Of a DNA stretch of 6,466 nt, positions 1 through 3,433 are shown one piece after another (the stretch's first letter is position 1; every line of letters starts with the position of its first letter). A program made the translations under genes and the position numbers. The notes below the pieces were generated by a model that was not told where the DNA came from, did not search any database, and saw only the letters and a program-made list of their open reading frames with translations. Origin of the DNA: Gammaproteobacteria bacterium (lineage in GTDB: Bacteria; Pseudomonadota; Gammaproteobacteria; Nitrosococcales; Methylophagaceae); assembly GCA_003645385.1 (NCBI GenBank), contig QNEY01000102.1, forward strand, positions 1-6,466. The letters are read 5' to 3'.

Positions 1-110
1 CCTGTAATTCGAGCATGTTAATTATTTTTTGCTTCATATCAATATTTCAAACAGTTTTTTAGTTGCGCCAATAATAATCAGAAAAATAACATCAATCAAA
101 TATAATATTA
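1..110. other. AT-rich intergenic stretch, no gene recognised
   Basis: This stretch lies beyond the terminator of the first pqqA copy. I see no credible coding sequence: a plus-strand open frame from 29 to 220 runs through the pqqA gene and its terminator on the opposite strand and resembles nothing. The only structure noticed is that the first eight bases (CCTGTAAT) are the exact reverse complement of 107-114 (ATTACAGG), which lies just outside the terminator of the pqqA cassette. This could be chance or the edge of another cassette beyond the window. Confidence 0.5.
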
Positions 111-115
111 CAGGC

Positions 116-155
116 AAAAAAAAGCCCCGGTACTTTTTCAGTAGCGGGGCTTTTT
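116..155 (-). terminator. Rho-independent terminator after pqqA copy A
   Basis: On the minus strand an 11-bp stem (124-134 with 140-150) with one C-C mismatch closes a GAAAA loop and is followed by eight T residues (complement of 116-123). The stem begins with six consecutive strong pairs, GCCCCG/CGGGGC. A run of five T on the plus strand (151-155) means the element could also stop plus-strand transcription. It lies about 20 nt past the pqqA stop codon, as expected for a free-standing small transcript. Confidence 0.88.
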
Positions 156-169
156 GTGTTATTTATTGC

Positions 170-241
170 TTAACGGTTGCAAATGTACATTGTTACTTCA
201 AAACCGAAACGCATGTCTGAATATTCTGGTGTAGTCCACAT
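170..241 (-). CDS. pqqA: PqqA, coenzyme PQQ precursor peptide (copy A)
   Basis: This 23-residue peptide is the ribosomally made substrate of pyrroloquinoline quinone biosynthesis. In the known pathway the PqqE/PqqD radical-SAM system cross-links a Glu and a Tyr of PqqA, and later enzymes excise and finish the cofactor. The peptide starts MWTTPEY, continues with the family core FGFEVTMY and ends CNR. Glu15 and Tyr19 sit in the E-x-x-x-Y arrangement that becomes PQQ. Length, N-terminal MW and the R-x-GFEVTMY block are typical of the family. A GAGGT ribosome binding site lies about 8 nt before the ATG. The peptide is identical to the second copy at 2567-2638; the genes differ by one synonymous change (GAC versus GAT for Asp9). 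No pqqB, C, D or E is present in the window, so this is an orphan precursor gene with its own terminator, placed after gor. Cys21 is a less usual residue near the C-terminus. I am very sure of the identification. Confidence 0.95.
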   Translation of the reverse strand: MWTTPEYSDMRFGFEVTMYICNR

Positions 242-273
242 AATAAATACCTCAATAAAGTTTTTAAATTCTT

Positions 274-300
274 AACCGAATAATTCCGGCTTTCACGGTT
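274..300 (-). promoter_or_regulatory. Structured leader of pqqA copy A
   Basis: In the expected 5' untranslated region, AACCG/CGGTT (274-278 and 296-300) can pair, and a smaller stem at 276-289 shares the same CGG bases, so the two folds exclude one another. The smaller stem is CCG-x-A/T-x-CGG with a G-U wobble on the minus-strand RNA; on the plus strand that position would be an A-C mismatch. Copy B (2671-2699) keeps both pairings and has a perfect 7-bp inner stem. This supports an RNA structure in the pqqA transcript, but no known riboswitch class is recognised. Confidence 0.45.
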
Positions 301-303
301 CCC

Positions 304-332
304 ACTATACGTACATCGTAAAAATTCAGTTA
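304..332 (-). promoter_or_regulatory. Possible promoter of pqqA copy A
   Basis: Minus-strand TATAGT (304-309) is a fair -10 element, placed so that transcription would start at about 297, just before the leader hairpin. Seventeen bases upstream lies TAACTG (327-332), a poor match to a sigma70 -35 box. Copy B has the equivalent TATTCT and TAACAC at the same spacing. The weak -35 would suit an activator-dependent promoter, consistent with the conserved box farther upstream. Confidence 0.45.
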
Positions 333-349
333 GCGGAAAAAACCTGAAG

Positions 350-368
350 TCACTCGGGATTTTCCTTA
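350..368 (-). promoter_or_regulatory. Conserved 19-bp box upstream of pqqA copy A
   Basis: Minus-strand TAAGGAAAATCCCGAGTGA matches the box at 2749-2767 in 18 of 19 positions and sits at the same distance from the -10-like element in both cassettes, roughly -53 to -71 from the predicted start. It contains the dyad GGA-AAA-TCC. The sequence next to it (312-349) is strongly diverged between the copies, so conservation of the box suggests an activator binding site. In this copy its first three bases are the TAA stop codon of gor. Confidence 0.45.
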
Positions 369-1721
369 ATCTAAAACTGGCTCACGCATTGTTACAAATT
401 CTTCAGCTGCTGTTGGATGAATACCAATTGTTGCATCAAAGTCTGCTTTCGTTGCTCCAGCTTTGATTGCAATAGCAATGCCTTGCATAATCTCACCCGC
501 ATCGGCACCAACCATGTGCACACCTAATACTTTGTCACTATCTCCATCGACTAACAACTTCATTAATGTCCGTTCATCAGATCTACTAATAGTATGTTTC
601 ATTGCCTTAAAACTAGATCGGTATTTCACTACATTAGAATATTCAGCTCGTGCTTGCTCTTCAGTAATACCAACCGTGCCAATATTGGGCTGACAAAAAA
701 CAGTGGTCGCGATATTACTGTAATCAACTTTACATGGTTCATCGTTATACAGTGAACGTGCAAGAGCCATCCCTTCAGCCAAAGCAACAGGTGTTAAATC
801 CATTTTTCCCGTTACATCACCTAGTGCATAAATACTGCTCTCGCTAGTTTGAAAGTTATGGTCAACCTCAATATGGCCATTATCAGTTAACTTGATATTG
901 ACACTTTCCAAGCCTAAATTCTGCAATTGTGGTTTGCGACCCGTAGCATACAAGACTGCATCAGCTTCAATAAATGAACCATCCAACAGATTAACTTTTA
1001 AGGAATCATCTACTTGTTTTTCTATGGATACCACATCGGTGTTACAGCGTATATCTACACCTTTCTTTCTAATTTCTTGGGCAGCAAATTCTCGAATCTC
1101 GTTATCAAAGCCGTGCAAAAACTGACTACCTCTCACGAGTAGCGAAACTTGGGCTCCCAGACCATTAAAGATGCCAGAAAATTCAACCCCAATATAACCA
1201 CCGCCAACGATAACCATACGGTTAGGAAATGTCTCAAGATCAAATATCTGATTTGAACTAACAACATACTCTTTACCTTGGAAATCAGGTACAAATGGCA
1301 GGCCACCGACAGCAATCAGAATGGTTTCTGCAGAATATTGTTTCCCTGAAACCTCTACTGTATGTTGGTCGATAATCTTTCCGCGACCTTTGATGACTTT
1401 AACATTGGCATTATCTAAAATACCATCATAAATGCTATTTAACCGGCTGATTTCTGCTGTTTTATTAGTACGCAATGTTGCCCAGTTAAATGTAGCATCT
1501 CCACTTTGCCAGCCAAAACCTTTAGCATCTCGAAAGCTAGCTGAATACTCAGAAGCATAGACATACAATTTTTTCGGTACACAACCTACATTAACGCATG
1601 TTCCACCCATATATAGGTCTTCACAAACAGCTACTTTGGCCCCAAAAGAAGATGCCATCCGGCTAGCACGTACACCACCCGAACCAGCACCAATAACAAA
1701 AAAATCATAATCGTAATTCAT
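366..1721 (-). CDS. gor: Glutathione-disulfide reductase (FAD flavoprotein)
   Basis: A cytoplasmic class I pyridine nucleotide-disulfide oxidoreductase of 451 residues, about the usual length of the family, that reduces glutathione disulfide. From the chosen start the FAD-binding GAGSGG is at residues 11-16. The redox-active disulfide GGTCVNVGCVPKK has Cys42 and Cys47, and the nucleotide-binding GGGYIGVEFSG begins at 173. ALGDV at 299-303 is the second FAD motif, and HPTAAEE has catalytic His435 and Glu440. In the coenzyme loop VRGSQFLHGFD, Arg197 is present, but His203 stands where many NADPH enzymes have a second Arg, so coenzyme preference is open. An upstream in-frame ATG at 1763 was rejected because it lies in a terminator hairpin and adds residues unlike the family, while the ATG at 1721 has a good AAAGGTG site. 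The gene follows a peroxiredoxin, which suggests a glutathione-dependent peroxide defence pair. The related glutathione amide reductase of purple sulfur bacteria, also paired with a Prx, is an alternative reading. Confidence 0.93.
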   Translation of the reverse strand: MNYDYDFFVIGAGSGGVRASRMASSFGAKVAVCEDLYMGGTCVNVGCVPKKLYVYASEYSASFRDAKGFGWQSGDATFNWATLRTNKTAEISRLNSIYDGILDNANVKVIKGRGKIIDQHTVEVSGKQYSAETILIAVGGLPFVPDFQGKEYVVSSNQIFDLETFPNRMVIVGGGYIGVEFSGIFNGLGAQVSLLVRGSQFLHGFDNEIREFAAQEIRKKGVDIRCNTDVVSIEKQVDDSLKVNLLDGSFIEADAVLYATGRKPQLQNLGLESVNIKLTDNGHIEVDHNFQTSESSIYALGDVTGKMDLTPVALAEGMALARSLYNDEPCKVDYSNIATTVFCQPNIGTVGITEEQARAEYSNVVKYRSSFKAMKHTISRSDERTLMKLLVDGDSDKVLGVHMVGADAGEIMQGIAIAIKAGATKADFDATIGIHPTAAEEFVTMREPVLD

Positions 1722-1727
1722 AGCATT

Positions 1728-1734
1728 CACCTTT
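1728..1734 (-). promoter_or_regulatory. Ribosome binding site that sets the gor start
   Basis: Minus-strand AAAGGTG lies 6 nt before the ATG at 1721. It supports the 451-residue product over the 465-residue reading from 1763, whose ATG falls inside the terminator stem at 1753-1784. Confidence 0.75.
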
Positions 1735-1749
1735 CGGTTTATCGCAATT

Positions 1750-1784
1750 AAAAAAGGCACCAAACAAAATCGTCTGATGCCTTT
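1750..1784 (-). terminator. Intergenic terminator/attenuator between peroxiredoxin and gor
   Basis: On the minus strand a 13-bp stem (1772-1784 with 1753-1765, including two G-U pairs) closes a six-base GATTTT loop and is followed by six T residues (1755-1750, overlapping the stem foot). It begins 22 nt after the peroxiredoxin stop codon and ends 28 nt before the gor start. As no convincing gor promoter fits in that short space, the hairpin most likely gives partial termination, so that gor is made at a lower level than the peroxiredoxin. A weak TTGTTT-N18-GATAAA promoter for gor is possible but unconvincing. Confidence 0.8.
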
Positions 1785-1806
1785 CTAAAATGTTGACTTA
1801 GTTTTC

Positions 1807-2325
1807 TTATCCTAAGTAGTTCAACATAGTATCAACATCACTACATGTAAACGGGTCATCAGGACAGTTATCCATCAATCCTGGCTCCGCAAATAGTTGT
1901 TTGATTTCACCATCAACTACATGCATTGAATAACGCCATGTACGATCACCAAATCCTAGGTTTTCTTTCTTAACCAACATACCCATTAGACGAGTAAAAT
2001 CAGCATTACCATCTGGTAACATTTTTACTTTCTCTACACCCAAATTCTTTGACCATTGGAACATAGTGAACGCGTCGTTAACACTCAGACAATAAACCTC
2101 ATCAACACCTTTCGCTTTAAGCTCATCATATTTAGCTTCAAAACCAGGAAGGTGTGTGCTTGAACATGTTGGAGTGAATGCACCGGGTAACGCTAGCACA
2201 ACAATATTTTTGCCTTTAAAAATATCACTTGATGTTACATCCTGCCAGCGGAAAGGATTATCACCACCTAAACTTGCATCACGTACACGGGTTTTAAATG
2301 TAATTTCTGGTACTTGGTTTGTCAT
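1807..2325 (-). CDS. Prx5-type peroxiredoxin (thiol peroxidase)
   Basis: A 172-residue cytoplasmic peroxidase of the AhpC/TSA superfamily, Prx5 branch, that reduces hydrogen peroxide and organic hydroperoxides. The catalytic motif PGAFTPTCSSTHLPGF (47-62) holds the peroxidatic Cys54 with Thr51, and GDRTWRYSM (126-134) supplies the conserved Arg region. Cys79 in VYCLSVND and Cys154 and Cys161 near the C-terminus are further thiols. The C-terminal segment EPGLMDNCPDDPF followed by DADTML-like residues resembles the peroxiredoxin half of Prx-glutaredoxin hybrid proteins. Here the chain stops where a glutaredoxin domain would begin, and no such domain follows in any frame before gor. A TGAGGA site precedes the ATG. 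With glutathione reductase next downstream, reduction by glutathione (through a separate glutaredoxin) is a reasonable inference. Transcription likely starts from the promoter at 2397-2425. Confidence 0.93.
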   Translation of the reverse strand: MTNQVPEITFKTRVRDASLGGDNPFRWQDVTSSDIFKGKNIVVLALPGAFTPTCSSTHLPGFEAKYDELKAKGVDEVYCLSVNDAFTMFQWSKNLGVEKVKMLPDGNADFTRLMGMLVKKENLGFGDRTWRYSMHVVDGEIKQLFAEPGLMDNCPDDPFTCSDVDTMLNYLG

Positions 2326-2359
2326 TATTGTTTCCTCAGTTAATTATTTGTTAATTACT

Positions 2360-2390
2360 CAATGGGTAGATATCTATCAGATACCCAATG
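2360..2390 (-). promoter_or_regulatory. Inverted repeat at the start of the peroxiredoxin leader
   Basis: CAATGGGTA (2360-2368) and TACCCAATG (2382-2390) form an inverted repeat with one mismatch. The 13-nt interior carries the overlapping palindrome TAGATATCTA (2367-2376) on the plus strand. The element begins just downstream of the predicted -10, so it covers the transcription start region and early leader. It could be a repressor operator or an mRNA hairpin. It does not match the spaced ATAG/CTAT pattern expected of an OxyR site well enough to name it. Confidence 0.5.
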
Positions 2391-2396
2391 AAAGTC

Positions 2397-2425
2397 ATTA
2401 TTGATGAAAACAATCAACTTGTAAA
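2397..2425 (-). promoter_or_regulatory. Sigma70-type promoter for the peroxiredoxin gene (and gor)
   Basis: Minus-strand TTTACA (2420-2425) and AATAAT (2397-2402) are separated by exactly 17 nt. Each matches the sigma70 consensus at five of six positions, the best promoter seen in the window. Transcription would start near 2390, giving a leader of about 65 nt before the peroxiredoxin ATG. The -35 box overlaps the inverted repeat 2416-2432, a plausible regulator site. Confidence 0.7.
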
Positions 2426-2432
2426 ACAAGTT
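2416..2432 (-). promoter_or_regulatory. Perfect 6-bp inverted repeat over the -35 box
   Basis: AACTTG and CAAGTT flank the five bases TAAAA. The dyad is centred on the -35 element of the promoter above, where a regulator would directly contact or exclude RNA polymerase. The cognate regulator cannot be named from sequence. Confidence 0.45.
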
Positions 2433-2442
2433 ATTTCTATTG

Positions 2443-2468
2443 GATTAATCGATTTTTACGATTAATCG
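2443..2468. repeat. Two GATTAATCG palindromes spaced 17 bp apart
   Basis: GATTAATCG occurs at 2443-2451 and again at 2460-2468. The GATTAATC core is its own reverse complement, and the second copy extends to the 10-bp palindrome CGATTAATCG (2459-2468). They lie upstream of the peroxiredoxin promoter (about -53 to -78), between it and the pqqA terminator, and may be paired operator sites. AT-rich palindromes arise readily by chance, so confidence is limited. Confidence 0.35.
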
Positions 2469-2513
2469 TTCCTAGTACTCTTTTCGGTACCTGTTATTGC
2501 ATTTATTTCAGGC

Positions 2514-2547
2514 AAAAAAAAGCCCCGATACTTTTCAGTAGCAGGGC
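2514..2547 (-). terminator. Rho-independent terminator after pqqA copy B
   Basis: On the minus strand GCCCTGCTACT and AGTATCGGGGC form an 11-bp stem with one internal C-U mismatch and one U-G wobble around a GAAA loop, followed by eight T residues (2521-2514). Compared with copy A, the changed pair becomes a wobble in the minus-strand RNA but a C-A mismatch on the plus strand. This fits selection for function in the pqqA direction. It separates pqqA from the peroxiredoxin promoter region. Confidence 0.87.
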
Positions 2548-2566
2548 TTTCTGTATTACTTATTGC

Positions 2567-2638
2567 TTAACGGTTGCAAATGTACATTGTTACTTCAAAA
2601 CCGAAACGCATATCTGAATATTCTGGTGTAGTCCACAT
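2567..2638 (-). CDS. pqqA: PqqA, coenzyme PQQ precursor peptide (copy B)
   Basis: This gene encodes the same 23-residue PQQ precursor as the copy at 170-241: N-terminal MWTTPEY, the core FGFEVTMY with cross-link residues Glu15 and Tyr19, and the end CNR. The only nucleotide difference is a synonymous GAT for GAC at Asp9. A GAGGT ribosome binding site lies about 8 nt upstream. It follows the response regulator gene by about 150 nt with no terminator between, so it could be read both from its own promoter and as the last gene of the soxYZ/two-component operon. The processing enzymes PqqBCDE must be encoded elsewhere. Such multiplied pqqA genes are known from some methylotrophs with a high demand for PQQ, and that is the likely meaning here. 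Confidence 0.95.
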   Translation of the reverse strand: MWTTPEYSDMRFGFEVTMYICNR

Positions 2639-2670
2639 AATAATTACCTCAATAAAGTTTTAAAATTCTT

Positions 2671-2699
2671 AACCGAAAATCTTTTCGGCTTTCACGGTT
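2671..2699 (-). promoter_or_regulatory. Structured leader of pqqA copy B
   Basis: A perfect inverted repeat CCGAAAA-TC-TTTTCGG (2673-2688) lies about 35 nt upstream of the pqqA start. Its CGG bases also belong to a competing pairing AACCG/CGGTT (2671-2675 with 2695-2699). Both alternatives are kept in copy A despite sequence change. The leader could fold in two ways, but a regulatory switch is only a hypothesis. Confidence 0.48.
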
Positions 2700-2702
2700 C
2701 AC

Positions 2703-2731
2703 AGAATACGCAGATTAAAAAATTAGTGTTA
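2703..2731 (-). promoter_or_regulatory. Possible promoter of pqqA copy B
   Basis: Minus-strand TATTCT (2703-2708) as -10, with TAACAC (2726-2731) 17 nt upstream at the place of a -35 box. The -35 is weak, as in copy A, while position and spacing are the same in both cassettes. This gives the element more weight than its consensus score would. Confidence 0.42.
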
Positions 2732-2748
2732 GAGGAAAAATCTCTGCT

Positions 2749-2767
2749 TCACTCAGGATTTTCCTTA
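2749..2767 (-). promoter_or_regulatory. Conserved 19-bp box upstream of pqqA copy B
   Basis: Minus-strand TAAGGAAAATCCTGAGTGA, one base different from the box at 350-368 and at the same distance from the -10-like element. It lies just downstream of a response regulator gene, and that regulator is one candidate to bind it. No direct evidence links them. Confidence 0.45.
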
Positions 2768-2788
2768 GTGCCAAGTTTAAATGTAATC

Positions 2789-3433
2789 TTATGCGTCTAA
2801 TAGCCCACTGCGTATCGCTAACCGTGCTAGCTCAGCTGAATTCGACACATCGAGTTTTTGCTTAATATTAGTATGATGTGTGCCCACTGTTTTAGGGCTT
2901 AAGTTTAAAATCTCAGCAATATCATTTACCGTTTTTCCTTCTGCAAGCAGTCTAAACACCTCAAACTCTCGCTGGCTCAATACATCTAACACATTGTCGG
3001 AGCCTGTTAACTTTTGCATTGCTATTTGCTGTGCAATAGCTGGATCAATACACATTTGACCTTGTGCAACTTGTTCTACAGCCTTAATCATTTCTTCAGG
3101 CGCACTTCGTTTGGGAATAAAGCCTTTAGCACCCGCTTGTAATGCTCTTGAAGTAAAGACACTATCTTCATGAACACTTAATATCAAAATACACGCATCA
3201 GGATCCCGGGCTATAATCCGTTCAACCGCACCAATACCACCAATACCTGGCATTGAAATATCCATCACTACCACATCAGGCTCATATTTCACATAATCTT
3301 GTACTGCCTGCTCGCCACTGCCTGCTTCAGCAACAACAGTAAACTTATTGTCGTCCTCTATTAATCGTCGAAAACCTGCACGGACCAACTCATGGTCATC
3401 CACCAGTAATACTGTTATTACATTAAGACTCAT
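2789..3433 (-). CDS. NarL/FixJ-family response regulator
   Basis: A 214-residue cytoplasmic transcription regulator, the partner of the kinase encoded just upstream. The receiver domain (about 5-120) has the acidic pair Asp12-Asp13, phosphoacceptor Asp58 in VVVMDISMPG, Ser86 in ILSVHED and Lys108 in FIPKRS. The C-terminal LuxR-type helix-turn-helix (about 149-210) shows LSQREFEVFRLLAEGK, the IAEILNLSPKTVGTH recognition region and NSAELARLAI. Organisation and length match UvrY/NarL-type regulators, and MoxX-like regulators of methanol oxidation belong to the same broad class. The start overlaps the kinase stop as ATGA, and an AGGAG sequence lies 13 nt upstream. It precedes pqqA copy B, so its targets may include the pqqA box, the soxYZ operon, or alcohol-oxidation genes elsewhere. 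Family assignment is certain; the target genes are not known. Confidence 0.95.
   Translation of the reverse strand: MSLNVITVLLVDDHELVRAGFRRLIEDDNKFTVVAEAGSGEQAVQDYVKYEPDVVVMDISMPGIGGIGAVERIIARDPDACILILSVHEDSVFTSRALQAGAKGFIPKRSAPEEMIKAVEQVAQGQMCIDPAIAQQIAMQKLTGSDNVLDVLSQREFEVFRLLAEGKTVNDIAEILNLSPKTVGTHHTNIKQKLDVSNSAELARLAIRSGLLDA

Larger units (their letters stand above)
111..368 (-). repeat. pqqA cassette, copy A (dispersed direct repeat)
   Basis: About 258 bp that align end to end, in the same orientation, with 2509-2767; hand alignment gives roughly 87% identity with a few short gaps. In transcription order the unit holds a 19-bp upstream box, a -10-like element, a leader with a small hairpin, pqqA, and a rho-independent terminator. 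Identity is uneven: the coding part differs at one base, the box at one base, but the 38 nt between box and -10 differ at about 16 positions. No transposase, terminal inverted repeats or target-site duplications are visible, so this looks like a duplicated gene unit rather than an insertion sequence. Its upstream edge coincides with the TAA stop codon of gor. Confidence 0.9.
2509..2767 (-). repeat. pqqA cassette, copy B (dispersed direct repeat)
   Basis: The second copy of the unit described at 111-368, in the same orientation and with the same order of box, -10-like element, hairpin leader, pqqA and terminator. It begins 21 nt beyond the response regulator stop codon, whereas copy A begins at the gor stop. 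The interval between the copies is occupied by the peroxiredoxin and gor genes. Either those two genes were inserted between tandem copies, or the cassette was copied to a second site. Confidence 0.9.

Noticed and set aside
29..220. 63-codon plus-strand open frame
   Set aside because: It crosses the terminator and the pqqA gene on the opposite strand, has low-complexity composition and no recognisable motif.
242..300. Known riboswitch class in the pqqA leader
   Set aside because: The leader is short and the hairpins simple; no conserved core of a known riboswitch is recognisable.
463..1315. Open frames inside gor at 463-693 (+), 892-1125 (+) and 1133-1315 (-)
   Set aside because: All lie within the well-supported glutathione reductase gene and show no domain or ribosome site; they are frame shadows.
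1722..1763. N-terminal extension of glutathione reductase from the ATG at 1763
   Set aside because: The ATG lies in the terminator stem, the 14 added residues do not fit the family N-terminus, and a good ribosome site stands before the ATG at 1721.
2360..2390. OxyR binding site upstream of the peroxiredoxin
   Set aside because: The dyad contains GATAGATATC, but the spaced ATAG...CTAT repeats of OxyR sites are not present in the right arrangement; kept only as an unnamed inverted repeat.
2156..2404. 82-codon plus-strand open frame over the peroxiredoxin 5' end and promoter
   Set aside because: It is antisense to a confident gene and to its promoter, with no protein-like motif.
111..2767. Insertion sequence or CRISPR-like repeat to explain the two similar blocks
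   Set aside because: There is no transposase, terminal inverted repeat or target duplication, and only two copies 2.4 kb apart; the blocks are explained as duplicated pqqA units.
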